A DNA stretch of 64,000 bases, from NCBI GenBank assembly GCA_036677685.1, contig JAVBWA010000008.1, forward strand, positions 186,001 to 250,000, read 5' to 3'. The DNA comes from JAQUBU01 sp036677685. Lineage in GTDB: Bacteria > Bacillota > Syntrophomonadia > Syntrophomonadales > Syntrophomonadaceae. Positions 44,201 to 52,451 of this stretch are shown here, piece after piece. Positions within the stretch are counted from its first letter, which is position 1. Each line of letters opens with the position of its first letter. Position numbers and translations under genes: made by a program. The notes under the pieces were generated by a model. The model ran no database searches. It saw nothing but the letters and a program-made list of their open reading frames with translations, and was not told where the DNA came from.

Positions 44201-45307
44201 ATTTGTAACATTACCTGAAACATCCACCACAGTGTTTGACGCTGCAACGCTTATTGTGTTTATGGTTGAACTGGCTGCAACGATAATTTGAGAGTTTTCC
44301 CCTTCAATTGTGGCTGATGTAATCTCAGCATATGTCGTAACTCTAACATCAGGGGCCATAAGGGTTACGGTGTCGACATTTCCCTGAATTATTACGTCGT
44401 CTTTGCCGTCTATAATAATTTTACCGACCTCTGTTCCGTCTGCATTATAAACCCTAACCTGTCCATCAACACGTGCGATTACAATGTTCTGAAGATTGGA
44501 GGTACCAGTAATCTCAATAGAATTTACACCGCCGCCACGAATAACAACTCTGCCGGTTACGGTTACGCTGTCCAGCGTGACATTGCCGTCTCCCACTCCA
44601 TCACCTATAACGAGATCACCCTTAATTATGACATCTTTAAGCGTGACATTCGGTACATTAATCATAACATTGCCGCTTGGTACACTGGTATATATGCCTT
44701 CAGTGCTGATGTATCCTTTAAGAACGTTATTCATAATCTGGGCAAACTTTGCTCTGGTGATATTAGCCAGCGGATTCATTTTTCCGTCCAATCCGTTAAC
44801 ATATCCTGCAGCCGTCATTGCGCTTACCGCCCCTTTTGCCCAAGATGAGACACTGTCTTTATCCTGGAAGCTATCAAGTGCGGCTGCATTGCCATCAGGC
44901 AATTTTATAGCTCTCGCAAGAACCAGAAAAGCTTCCTGCCTTGTTATGTAACTATCCGGATTCAGCTTGTTGTCGTAACCTACAAAAGTACCCATTTGAA
45001 CTGCCTTGGCCATATCACTGTAATACCATGAGTCTGCGGCCACATCAATATAGCTGCTTAGGGATGCCTTTTCCGTCGCCCCAAAAGCACGGTTCACAAT
45101 GCTTGCCGTTTGAGCTCTCGTCAGGTTTTCATCCGGCATGATATTTCCGTCGTTCCCATTTAATAGACCGTTTGAGACAGCGCTTTCAAGTGCCTGCACT
45201 GACCAGTTGTTTGGCATATCAGAAAGCCCTGTTGCAAACACTGTCATTGGAAGCATTGTAATTAACATTGCTACTGCCAGTAAAACTGCTAGTTTCTTTT
45301 TAAGCAT
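41252..45307 (-). CDS. SLH-anchored surface protein with TIG repeats and BclA-like C-terminal modules
   Basis: 1351 residues. Signal peptide (about 1-26), three SLH domains (about 28-215) that would bind pyruvylated cell-wall polymer, and a Val/Thr/Asn-rich beta-helix-like stretch (about 215-440). Six tandem IPT/TIG beta-sandwich repeats follow (about 444-960, 83-89 residues each, starting APTITAISPASGP). Three modules of about 125-130 residues (about 960-1351) resemble the trimerising C-terminal domain of BclA-type spore proteins (AGTTTFTVPETGTYQIDY). The product should be a wall-attached fibre, possibly adhesive. The ATG follows AAAGGAG. The near-identical TIG DNA is prone to copy-number change. 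Confidence 0.88.
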   Translation of the reverse strand: MLKKKLAVLLAVAMLITMLPMTVFATGLSDMPNNWSVQALESAVSNGLLNGNDGNIMPDENLTRAQTASIVNRAFGATEKASLSSYIDVAADSWYYSDMAKAVQMGTFVGYDNKLNPDSYITRQEAFLVLARAIKLPDGNAAALDSFQDKDSVSSWAKGAVSAMTAAGYVNGLDGKMNPLANITRAKFAQIMNNVLKGYISTEGIYTSVPSGNVMINVPNVTLKDVIIKGDLVIGDGVGDGNVTLDSVTVTGRVVIRGGGVNSIEITGTSNLQNIVIARVDGQVRVYNADGTEVGKIIIDGKDDVIIQGNVDTVTLMAPDVRVTTYAEITSATIEGENSQIIVAASSTINTISVAASNTVVDVSGNVTNIVVNGERTAISGSGNVGSVAANANNVIVTTSNTDVTAAAGITGVIAGTTNVAGGTTVNTNPASRGSGGSSGGDFTVAPTVASLSPNSGPAAGGTSVTIMGSNFTGATAVSFGGTAAVSYTVDSSVQISAAAPAHAAGAADVTVTTPGGTATASGAYTYIAAPEPTPAPTITAISPASGPAAGGAAVSITGANFMGATAVSFGGTAAASYTIDSSAQISAMAPAHAAGAADVTVTTPGGIATASGAYTYIAAPEPTPAPTITAISPASGPAAGGTAVSITGANFTGATAVSFGGTAAVSYIVDSSTQISAVAPAHAAGAADVTVTTPGGTATDTGAYTYIAAPTITTISPASGPVAGGTVVSITGADFTGATAVSFDGTATASYTVDSSAQISAVAPAHAAGAADVTVTTPGGTATGTGAYTYAAAPTITAISPASGPAAGGTTVSITGTDFTGATAVSFGGTAAASYTVDSSAQISAVAPAHAAGAADVTVTTPGGTATGTGAYTYIAAPTITAISPISGPTFGGTAVIITGTDFTGATAVSFGGTAAVSYTVDSPVQISAVAPAHAAGAADVTVTTPGGTATGTGVYTYVTIPVYGSIYQLATLADATIAGGADVPFSNNGPLSGITHTAGTTTFTVPETGTYQIDYSVNVTGGAGSAVALTVNGSVYASTCISVLNVPGGVSGSAMLNLTTGDVITLRNNSITAMTLSLAPSLGAQICIDKLDAACGYGYQLANAVIAGGADVPFSNNGPLSGVAHTAGTTTFTVVETGTYKIDYDVNITSGVNSAIAIAVNGTVDASTNIKVLAAGGVSGSAMLNLTAGDVITLRNNSATAMTLSPVPSVGAQMCIDKLDATYGYGYLLANAATSGKVNQNYYVLFEQNGPLSGVTKTQPTFFTVTETGTYKIDYNLSITAGSAIALAVNLTVDASTNIKVLAAGGVSGSAILNLTAGDTIRLCNNSETQMLLSIAPSVGAQINIVKLN
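42420..43977 (-). repeat. Tandem TIG-coding DNA repeats
   Basis: Six in-frame units of about 250-270 bp in the gene above. Long blocks such as CATCTGCTGCTCCGGCAGCA recur in most units. Antisense open frames up to 305 codons here are by-products of the repeat. Confidence 0.9.
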
Positions 45308-45562
45308 AAGTTCTCCTTTCGCAATTTTTTCAGTTTACAAATTATCTAAAATAATACTATATATTTATATAATTGACTATAAAACTACAATTTTACACAA
45401 TATCAATTTGCATATGATAATCGAATTGTTTGGAAGAAATAAGCCGTTCGTATCAGATAAGGAAGGACTATGATAGCTTTATTTATTGGTCTTCATTATA
45501 AGAATAATTGCTAAAAGACTAAAAGCTGCAAAATCGTCATTATCTTTGTTTGGGTTAAGCGT

Positions 45563-45595
45563 AAAAAACTGCCGCTTAGTTATATAAGGGGCAGT
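45563..45595 (-). terminator. Rho-independent terminator downstream of the PBP gene
   Basis: On the minus strand, ACTGCC...GGCAGT with an inner CTTA/TAAG stem, followed by TTTTTT. It lies about 95 bp past the PBP stop. The 380 bp between the PBP and SLH genes also hold the AT-rich upstream region of the SLH gene, but no gene. Confidence 0.75.
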
Positions 45596-45689
45596 CTTTG
45601 AATTATTATTTTTTTGTTTGGATATGCCGGAGATTCTTGTGTAAAATGTTAACATCCTCAAGGTGAAAATCCATTGTAGTAATGAATTT

Positions 45690-47423
45690 CTAGTTTACGG
45701 AAAAATACTTCAGCATGGCCTGGGCGATATCCTTGAATACCGGGGCGGCATCTTGAGCTCCCGACTGCCCTCCTTCAACCATTATCACCATTGCCCAGCG
45801 CGGTTGATCGGCAGGGAAATAACCGCCGAACCATGTATCCAGGACCTCATCGCCATTTTCCTTGAGACTTCCGGTTTCACTGGTGGCGGTTTTTCCGGCA
45901 ACCTTTACCTCTTTAAGAGCCGCAGTTTTGCCAGTTCCTTCACTTACCACCGATTCCATTAACTTTTGCACCAGCCTGGCGTTTTGCCGGCTGATTACCT
46001 GTTCTTTGGAATACTCCTGAGGTTTTTGTTTTTGCCCCCGGTTGTCAATGGTGTACTTCAGAAGGGATGGCGGTGCCCATTCCCCATCATCAGCTATGGT
46101 AGCAATCAAGGAGGTCATTTGCAGAGGCGTCAGCATTACTCCCTCCTGTCCCAGGCAGGCATTTCCCATAGCAGGTTCCCCGGGGTTGATGCGCACATAG
46201 CTGCCCGAACTGCTGCTATAACCTATCAGCCTCTCATCGGTAAGATGCACCCTTTCTACATATTTCAGCAGATTCTCCCGACCTAATTTTAAACCGCTTG
46301 CAATAAAAGTGGGATTGCAGGATAGCGCAAAACCCTGGGCAAAACTAATCTTCCCATGCCCTTCTTCCTTCCAGCAGGATGTAGAAACCTGATCGTTAAA
46401 TACATATTTGCCGGTGCAAACAAACTGATCATCCAGACTGACTGTTTTCTCCTCCAAAGCAGCGGCCGCCACCATAATCTTAAACAACGATCCGGGGTGA
46501 TAGCTGCTTAAAGCTCTATTGCTCAGGGTGCTCGCTTCATCATTGGCTATCAGGTAAGCCAAATCATTATATGGGTTGAAGGTAGGGCGGCTGGCCATAG
46601 CCAGGACTTCTTTGCTCTGTACATCCATAAGCACAATTGCACCCTTTTTAATATTTTTTGACTTGATTTCTACAATCTCTTGCAGCCTTTTGTCAATAGT
46701 CAGAACAACTGCACTGCGTTTATTATTGTCAACCGGCCTGACTTTAAACATCAATCCTTTTATAGCTTCCCCTTTGGCATCAATAACCGTATTCAGGGTT
46801 TGCGAACCTGAATTATCCCGGAGGATATGGTCGTAAAGCTTTTCAATTCCGGCTTTCCCTTCATTAACTTCCCCCTGGCTGACATAACCCAATATATGAC
46901 TGCAAAAACCATCCTGCCGGTATCTTTTACTCAGCGGTGTTAGAACTATTCCCGACAAATGCATGGCATTGATTCTATTTATCTGTTCATCACTCAAATT
47001 CTCCGCTATGCGTACAAAAGCTGCTCCGTTTTTCCGGGCAGCATTCAAACGCTTCTTAATCTCCTCATGGTCTTGATTAAGCAGAGCATTTGCAAGTTTT
47101 AGCGATATATCCTCCATGGAGGTATTGAATGAGCTGGGTGCATAGACATGGCTGCCGACCGCCTTTAGCCGGGGGCCGCCCAGTTCCCCGGGGAAGCAAT
47201 AAAGGGCGTTGGAACTCTCGGTACTGGTTAAGGGTAATAAGTTTCGGTCCAATATCTCGCCCCTCGGGTATTCCCGTAATTGAATTTGTTTGCTGCGCAT
47301 GGCTACAGCTTCACTGGTAAGTTCATGGCCTTTGATTAACTGAAAATAGCCGATTCTAGCCATCAAAGCTAACATTGTCAGCAGAAAAGCAGTCATTAAG
47401 ATTGGCAGGCGATTCAGGCGCAA
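45690..47423 (-). CDS. Class B penicillin-binding protein (SpoVD/FtsI-like)
   Basis: Transpeptidase (577 aa) that cross-links peptidoglycan. One N-terminal membrane segment (about 7-27) is followed by a PBP dimerisation domain (REYPRGEILDRN). The transpeptidase domain has S312-LFK, SCN at 368-370 and KTA at 511-513 in place of the usual KTG. No PASTA domain is present. In Clostridia such a gene next to U32 genes is often sporulation-linked, but a vegetative role is possible. Translation starts at a TTG. Confidence 0.9.
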   Translation of the reverse strand: MRLNRLPILMTAFLLTMLALMARIGYFQLIKGHELTSEAVAMRSKQIQLREYPRGEILDRNLLPLTSTESSNALYCFPGELGGPRLKAVGSHVYAPSSFNTSMEDISLKLANALLNQDHEEIKKRLNAARKNGAAFVRIAENLSDEQINRINAMHLSGIVLTPLSKRYRQDGFCSHILGYVSQGEVNEGKAGIEKLYDHILRDNSGSQTLNTVIDAKGEAIKGLMFKVRPVDNNKRSAVVLTIDKRLQEIVEIKSKNIKKGAIVLMDVQSKEVLAMASRPTFNPYNDLAYLIANDEASTLSNRALSSYHPGSLFKIMVAAAALEEKTVSLDDQFVCTGKYVFNDQVSTSCWKEEGHGKISFAQGFALSCNPTFIASGLKLGRENLLKYVERVHLTDERLIGYSSSSGSYVRINPGEPAMGNACLGQEGVMLTPLQMTSLIATIADDGEWAPPSLLKYTIDNRGQKQKPQEYSKEQVISRQNARLVQKLMESVVSEGTGKTAALKEVKVAGKTATSETGSLKENGDEVLDTWFGGYFPADQPRWAMVIMVEGGQSGAQDAAPVFKDIAQAMLKYFSVN

Positions 47424-47482
47424 AGAAATCCCCCTTAGAATTTAATCTAAATATATATTTATCTTTCAGGGGGCTTCATATA

Positions 47483-47695
47483 CTATTTATGAGGGAGTAT
47501 TTCGACAGAAAAAGGCAGGGTATGAAGTATCTTAACGATTTCCTCATTGGTATCTTCGGTTGCTCTGATTACCAGCAGGCCATCTCGCGGGTTTATGGTT
47601 GAAACTATGCCCAGATGTTCATAAGCTTCAATTATTTTGCTGAGCAGGTCGATTTTTTCGGGGGCAACATGAACATATACATCAGTTTTAATCAG
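47483..47695 (-). CDS. DUF4911-like small protein
   Basis: About 70 residues (KTDVYVHVAPEKIDLLSKIIEAYEHLG...) with alternating strands and helices, matching the DUF4911 type found after U32 peptidase genes. No ATG, GTG or TTG begins it cleanly. The CTG at 47695 or the ATT after it fits the family N-terminus, inside the last codons of the U32 gene. In-frame ATGs further upstream (to 47815) would add 40 unrelated residues. The function is unknown. Confidence 0.65.
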   Translation of the reverse strand: MIKTDVYVHVAPEKIDLLSKIIEAYEHLGIVSTINPRDGLLVIRATEDTNEEIVKILHTLPFSVEILPHK

Positions 47696-48920
47696 CTTCT
47701 TCCACCCTTCGTAATATGGTGCATTCAGGCAGCGGACCGGCAAAAGGAAAACAAACCTTCTGCCAAGGATGCCGGGCCCGGTCCAGAGGTTCAAGTTCTT
47801 CGTCATACAAAACATCCAGTTTCATCTCTATTGCTGCTCCGCCAGGCAGCAGGAATTCAAGCCGGTCGCCCGGTCCAAAATTAGCTCTTTGCTGAACTGT
47901 AATCATCTTTATATCCTCGCGGTAACCTATCACCGTACCGCAAAACTCTGCCCGCGTTCCATTGCTGCGATCTTTATTGATGTCCTGCAGCATAGGAGAG
48001 TCGCCCTGTATAAAACCATTGGTAAAAGGGCGGGTAGCCGTTTTAGCAAGTTCATTCATCCAGGATTCCAACTGCTCTGGATGGAAAGGAACTTTATCCC
48101 TATTATAGGTATCGATGGCTTGCCGGTAAACACCAGCTACACTGCCTACATAAAGGGGACTTTTCATCCGGCCTTCCACCTTGAATGCATCAACTCCGGC
48201 TGCCGCTAAATCAGGAATGTATTCCAATAAACAAAGATCCCGGGAATTAAGAATATAGCTTCCCCGTTCATCCTCCTCAATAGGAAAATACTGGCCGGGT
48301 CTTTTCTCTTCCACCAGCCTGTAGCTGTAGCGGCAAGGATGAGCACATGCACCCCGGTTGGCGCTTCGCCCGGTCATGTAATGAGAGAGCAGGCACCGGC
48401 CGGAATAAGCTACACACATGGCCCCATGAACAAATACTTCAACTTCGATATCGGCTCTGGCTTTGACTTCCGCTATTTCTTCCAGGGTCAGTTCCCTGGC
48501 CAGGACCACCCTCCTGGCCCCCAGATCGCGACAAAAAGCCGCAGCTTCGTAATTGCTGATATTGGCCTGGGTACTTATGGTTACCGCCAGGCTTGGAGCA
48601 TATTTGCCGGCTGTCCTTAGCACCCCCAGATCGGAGATTATAAGGCCATCAACCTTTAGTTCGGCCATTTTTTCAAGATAGGCAGGCAGCTTCTCCATAT
48701 CTTCATTATGCGCCAGGGTGTTTACAGTAACATAGGCTTTTTTATTATGCTGATGAGCAAATTCTATACCCGCAGCCATATCATTATCATCAAAGTTGCC
48801 GGCATAAGCCCGCAGGCTGTATTCCTTGCCCCCAAGGTATACAGCATCGGCACCAAATAAAAGCGCAGTTTTTAATTTTTCCAAATTGCCGGCCGGCAAT
48901 ACCAGTTCAGGACGCTTCAT
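47688..48920 (-). CDS. U32 family peptidase / tRNA hydroxylation-type protein
   Basis: About 410 residues. TIM-barrel N-terminal half (RPELVLPAGNLEKLKTALLFGADAVY) with a Cys cluster (CVAYSGRC, CAHPC) around residues 160-190 and GRSANRGAC, the U32 signature. Related TrhP/YrrO proteins take part in tRNA U34 hydroxylation, while others are annotated as collagenase-like. The ATG at 48920 or 48923 after GGGAG is likely. In Bacillus, yrrN/yrrO follow mltG in the same way. Confidence 0.9.
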   Translation of the reverse strand: MKRPELVLPAGNLEKLKTALLFGADAVYLGGKEYSLRAYAGNFDDNDMAAGIEFAHQHNKKAYVTVNTLAHNEDMEKLPAYLEKMAELKVDGLIISDLGVLRTAGKYAPSLAVTISTQANISNYEAAAFCRDLGARRVVLARELTLEEIAEVKARADIEVEVFVHGAMCVAYSGRCLLSHYMTGRSANRGACAHPCRYSYRLVEEKRPGQYFPIEEDERGSYILNSRDLCLLEYIPDLAAAGVDAFKVEGRMKSPLYVGSVAGVYRQAIDTYNRDKVPFHPEQLESWMNELAKTATRPFTNGFIQGDSPMLQDINKDRSNGTRAEFCGTVIGYREDIKMITVQQRANFGPGDRLEFLLPGGAAIEMKLDVLYDEELEPLDRARHPWQKVCFPFAGPLPECTILRRVEEAD

Positions 48921-48954
48921 CATATATTCTCCCAAAATTAAAATCGGCAAGTAT

Positions 48955-49041
48955 TAATGCACCGTTGAGCAGCAGTGTATGTTTTGTTAATAGGAACCCG
49001 GCCGTTTAAAGAAGCGGGGGAGATATTTTCATCTCGTTATC
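48955..49041 (+). repeat. 130-bp structured intergenic repeat, copy 8 (truncated)
   Basis: Only the 3' half is kept: GTTTTGTTAATAGGAACCCG, the GCCGTTTAAAGAAGCGG stretch and CTCGTTAT. It starts directly after the mltG stop region (TGATAACGAG on the minus strand). Confidence 0.85.
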
Positions 49042-50074
49042 AGTTATATTTTCTTTGGGCTTGAAGATGCTCGGCGAAAGTCTTTGAGAAATAGTGACTT
49101 CCATCACCTTTGTAAACATAAAAATAATAATTATGCTGGGCGGGCTTGAGCGCAGCGGCAATGGCCGCTTCCCCCGGGCAGGCTATAGGTCCGGGAGGCA
49201 GACCGGTGTATTTGTAAGTATTATATGGCGACTCCACTTCCAGGTCCCGATAGCTAATATCCTGCTTGTGCTCCTGTAAGGCATACAAAATAGTAGCATC
49301 GATCTGCAAGAGCATACCATCCTTCAGACGATTTTTAATTACTCCTGATATAATGGGCCGCTCATTGGCAACCCTCGCCTCCTTTTCGACCAAGGAAGCT
49401 AATATCACAGTATCATATACACCAAGCTTTTGTGATTTGGCTTCGGCAGCAAAACGCTTGTCCCAAACCTGCTCAAAATTTTTAAGCATCATGTCAATAA
49501 TCTGCTCGACACTGCAGTCTTCCGATATCGAATAAGTGTCGGGAAACAGGAAACCTTCCAGGGGTTCTTTTTGGCCGTCTGGAACCTCCTTCAGAAAGCT
49601 ATAATCATATTTCTTCTTAATAGCCAGATCCCAGGCCTCCGCCGAACAAATTTTCTTGTGCACCAGCAAATCTTTGATCTGGGCTACGGTATAGCCTTCC
49701 GGAATGGTAAAAGATATATTAACCACCCTGCCCTCAGCTATATAACCAGCAATCGTCGCCAGCGAGTAACTGCGGCTCAAGCGGTAATGTCCGGCCATTA
49801 ATCTGCTGTCATAACCTTCTTTCTTGCAATAACCTAAAAAAGCAGTTTCACTATGAATGAGCTCATTTTTTTTAAGCAGTTCCGCAATTTGATTGGCGGT
49901 GCTTTGCGGAGGAATCACGATATCAACAAAACTGCGGTCGTCGGGATCTACCGGGGCATATTGCGCGGTGATAAAACGCCAGGTAAACAAACCCATAGCT
50001 GCTATGAAAACCACAGCCAAAACAAAAGCCATAAGCCTTTTCGGTTTTTTCACTTTTAGGCTAATCTCACTCAT
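49040..50074 (-). CDS. mltG: Endolytic murein transglycosylase MltG
   Basis: YceG-family enzyme (344 aa) that cuts nascent glycan strands. One N-terminal membrane segment (about 14-34), a LysM-like region (SFTIPEGYTVAQIKDLL) and the catalytic domain with LASLVEKEA (Glu) and GLPPGPIACPGEAAI are present. Gene order alaS-ireB-ruvX-DUF1292-mltG is widely conserved in Firmicutes; here a vanW gene is inserted before mltG. Confidence 0.95.
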   Translation of the reverse strand: MSEISLKVKKPKRLMAFVLAVVFIAAMGLFTWRFITAQYAPVDPDDRSFVDIVIPPQSTANQIAELLKKNELIHSETAFLGYCKKEGYDSRLMAGHYRLSRSYSLATIAGYIAEGRVVNISFTIPEGYTVAQIKDLLVHKKICSAEAWDLAIKKKYDYSFLKEVPDGQKEPLEGFLFPDTYSISEDCSVEQIIDMMLKNFEQVWDKRFAAEAKSQKLGVYDTVILASLVEKEARVANERPIISGVIKNRLKDGMLLQIDATILYALQEHKQDISYRDLEVESPYNTYKYTGLPPGPIACPGEAAIAAALKPAQHNYYFYVYKGDGSHYFSKTFAEHLQAQRKYN

Positions 50075-50093
50075 CTCTCTTCACCTGATTTCT

Positions 50094-50208
50094 ATGCAGT
50101 TTCTACACACCGCCGCAACAGGGCGGGGGACATATTTAAAACCATTCCTTTCGCCTCGCTTAAGGTACAAAGCGGAATAAGGGTTTTATTAGACTTCACC
50201 CCGTTATA
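50094..50208 (+). repeat. 130-bp repeat variant, copy 9
   Basis: A divergent form: TTTCTACACACCGCCGCAACAGGGCGGGGG, then ACCATTCCTTTCGCCTCGCT and a CCCCGTTATA end. It shares the ACCATTCCTTTCG block with copy 10. The TATAAC end supplies the vanW stop codon. Confidence 0.75.
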
Positions 50209-51742
50209 TTCCTATCTCAGAAGGAGACTGGTTTTGCGGTTCAGTTGTTTCGGGCGGTGGTTCCTGGGCCGGAGGCGTACCTGTTGGTTCTTCTCCTGAT
50301 GGTGTTTCTCCAGCCGGCTCTTTGGCAGTTTCAGCATCAGTGCCAGTTTCAGCATCAGTTTCAGCATCAGTTTCAGTGCCAGTTTCAGTGTTTGGGAGAG
50401 TTGTCTCCACCGATCCCGTCAGGATCAGCTTATCCAGAGGCTTATAATAGTCAGTTGAGAGCTTTTCCTGTTTTATTACTTTGCCCTCTTCATTAAGATA
50501 ACTGCGAAAAGTTCTGGAAACATAGCCTGGGAAACCGACATGATCGATTTTTTCCTCTCCCGGCTGCAGGGTGGTATCCAATTGCCGGCTTTCCTTAAAA
50601 GGAATAGTCTGGTCGATAACCGAGCTTAAGGTAATCCGTTTCTTTTCTGCCAGGTTGCCGTAAACATTTATTTGCAACCGGCCGCCCCGAGCCATAGCGC
50701 GAATATATATAGGATAAGCGGTGGTGTTCTTAAATCTAAAATCCTGCAAACCATAGACTACCGTGGCATCCCGGCCTACTGGCACGTAAGCCACGGTTAA
50801 AGCATGATTATGCCGTTCCTCTATTTGCAGCCCGGCCAGTAAAATCGCGTTATACAGTGTTGAAGACACCTGGCAGACTCCTCCGCCCAGGCCGGGTTCA
50901 AATTTATTGCCGACTATGACCAGAGCATCGCGATAACCTGCTTCCGATACCCGCTCACCCACCCGGCGATTAAAGGAAAATACCTCTCCGGGATCAAGCA
51001 TGGAACCATTTATACTTGATGTTGCCAGGTAAAGGTTATGGGATCGATTAATATCTCCAGCATTGAACCAGGTTGAAAATACCGCCAGTTCACCCATGTT
51101 TTGCAATTGTCCATCCTTTACCTCGGGAGGAATTACTTCCATAACTATGGGTAATCTCAGCGAATCAAAGCTTTCCAACTCCTGAGGAAGAGCGCTAAAT
51201 GTTGCAGTCTGGTCAACCTTGCTTCCAGGTTTGGATGGCAAAACCATCAAACCTTTCTCCAGATCCATCTCCAAGCGGGCATCTACTGCCTCCGTTTCCA
51301 GGACTTTATTCCATGCCTCACTGAGTTTAGCCTGTTCCTTCTGACTATACTGAGCCTTTATCGGATATTTTATGATTTTCGCTCCATCCATATTAGATAT
51401 TTTGGACAACAAGCTCCTTTTTCGCTCCTGCTCTTCAATTTGATTCAGTAATTGTTCAATATTAAGTTCATTACATAAATCCGCCAATTTGGTACTATAT
51501 GTATAATCCCCATTATAAAAGACAATCGGAGCACTATAGGCTTGATCAATTTGTTGCCGGATAATGCCGGTGGCTTCGTCCTTACTGTATCCCGCTACCG
51601 GTATTGAAGCTATCCTGACTCCGGGCAGAAAGCAATCGGCTTTATAAAACATTTGATAGAAATAAAAGAAGAAAGCAAACCCTATACCCAAAAGCAATAC
51701 TGAAACAATAATTAATGCTGACTTCAACCTCTCACTAGCCAA
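50204..51742 (-). CDS. VanW-family exported protein with G5 domain
   Basis: 512 residues. One N-terminal membrane segment (about 8-32), two peptidoglycan-binding-like domains (about 40-220) and a VanW domain with GGGVCQVSS at 286-294. A G5 domain (about 360-430) follows, and then a low-complexity tail rich in Thr, Glu and Pro built on a short DNA repeat (about 50330-50395). The protein is probably wall-associated; the molecular role of VanW domains is unknown. The stop codon lies in repeat copy 9. Confidence 0.88.
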   Translation of the reverse strand: MASERLKSALIIVSVLLLGIGFAFFFYFYQMFYKADCFLPGVRIASIPVAGYSKDEATGIIRQQIDQAYSAPIVFYNGDYTYSTKLADLCNELNIEQLLNQIEEQERKRSLLSKISNMDGAKIIKYPIKAQYSQKEQAKLSEAWNKVLETEAVDARLEMDLEKGLMVLPSKPGSKVDQTATFSALPQELESFDSLRLPIVMEVIPPEVKDGQLQNMGELAVFSTWFNAGDINRSHNLYLATSSINGSMLDPGEVFSFNRRVGERVSEAGYRDALVIVGNKFEPGLGGGVCQVSSTLYNAILLAGLQIEERHNHALTVAYVPVGRDATVVYGLQDFRFKNTTAYPIYIRAMARGGRLQINVYGNLAEKKRITLSSVIDQTIPFKESRQLDTTLQPGEEKIDHVGFPGYVSRTFRSYLNEEGKVIKQEKLSTDYYKPLDKLILTGSVETTLPNTETGTETDAETDAETGTDAETAKEPAGETPSGEEPTGTPPAQEPPPETTEPQNQSPSEIGI

Positions 51743-51763
51743 GACCCAACCCCCATAACTGTT

Positions 51764-51929
51764 CTAATACCCTGTCAATCTTAATTATGTATATTATTTG
51801 TCGAGTAAAATTCATGCAGGACAAGGCGGAGGAATGAGTAATACTGGACGTATTGCGATTGACAACAACACAGTCATACATGAATTTTACCGACAAGAAG
51901 ATATAGAATTAGGGTTGACAGAGTACTAG
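51764..51929. repeat. 166-bp element with long inverted ends (MITE-like)
   Basis: Imperfect inverted ends of about 55 bp (CTAATACCCTGTCAATC... against CTAGTACTCTGTCAACC...) include 18-19 bp almost perfect inner arms (TTGTCG(A)GTAAAATTCATG). The loop carries GGCGGAGGAATGAG. It lies directly upstream of vanW. No open frame is inside. The gap 51743-52446 holds only this, two repeat families and a terminator. Confidence 0.75.
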
Positions 51930-52004
51930 CTAATTTGGTCCACTATCCTAAATACATATGCTCGCAGAGATTCTTTCACCACCTTATTCCAGATAGTATT
52001 AGCA

Positions 52005-52119
52005 ACTATTTCAATACACCGTTGCAACGAGGCGGAGGTCATCTTTATAACCATTCCTTTCGCTTCACTCAAGGCATAAAACGTAATGAACAGATTTTTC
52101 AGATTTTCGCCTCTTTATA
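52005..52119 (+). repeat. 130-bp repeat variant, copy 10
   Basis: Contains TTTCAATACACCGTTGCAACGAGGCGG, the ACCATTCCTTTCGC block shared with copy 9, and an end CGCCTCTTTATA. Confidence 0.7.
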
Positions 52120-52143
52120 TAATACAATATCTTCCTTTAGAAA

Positions 52144-52176
52144 ATAAAAAAAAGAAGCCTATTGGCTTCTTTTTTA
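52144..52176. terminator. Bidirectional Rho-independent terminator
   Basis: AAGAAGCC-tatt-GGCTTCTT with A-run before and TTTTTT after, so it works in both directions. It ends transcription from the DUF1292/ruvX side on the minus strand, about 270 bp past the DUF1292 stop. Confidence 0.85.
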
Positions 52177-52183
52177 TGTCCGG

Positions 52184-52314
52184 CTTAAGCATCGTAAGAA
52201 ACTGCTCCGCAATTTCATCACACCGCTGCAACGAGGCGGGAGATTAGAACCCGCCGCCTGTTTTGTCAAAGGAACCCGGCCGTTTAAAGAAGCGGAGGAT
52301 ATCTTTTCGCCTCG
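52184..52314 (+). repeat. 130-bp structured intergenic repeat, copy 11a (tandem, loop flipped)
   Basis: Hairpin reads AACTGC-tcc-GCAATT, with the loop inverted relative to most copies. It contains GCAACGAGGCGGGAGATTAG and runs into copy 11b at CGCCTCG-TTTAAG. Confidence 0.92.
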
Positions 52315-52451
52315 TTTAAGCATCTCAAGAAACTGCTCCGCAGTTTCATCACACCGCTGCAACGAGGTGGGAGATTAGAACCCGCCGCCTGTTTTGTCAA
52401 TAGGAACCCGGCTGTTTAAAGAAGCGGAGGGCATCTTTTCAACTCGTTATA
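52315..52451 (+). repeat. 130-bp structured intergenic repeat, copy 11b (tandem, loop flipped)
   Basis: Hairpin AACTGC-tcc-GCAGTT, again with the flipped loop. The end AACTCGTTATA supplies the TAA stop of the DUF1292 gene. Confidence 0.92.

Noticed and set aside
52184..52314. tRNA gene suggested by a GTTCTAATCCC-like loop
   Set aside because: No acceptor stem, anticodon arm or D-arm can be placed, and the T-loop purine is missing.
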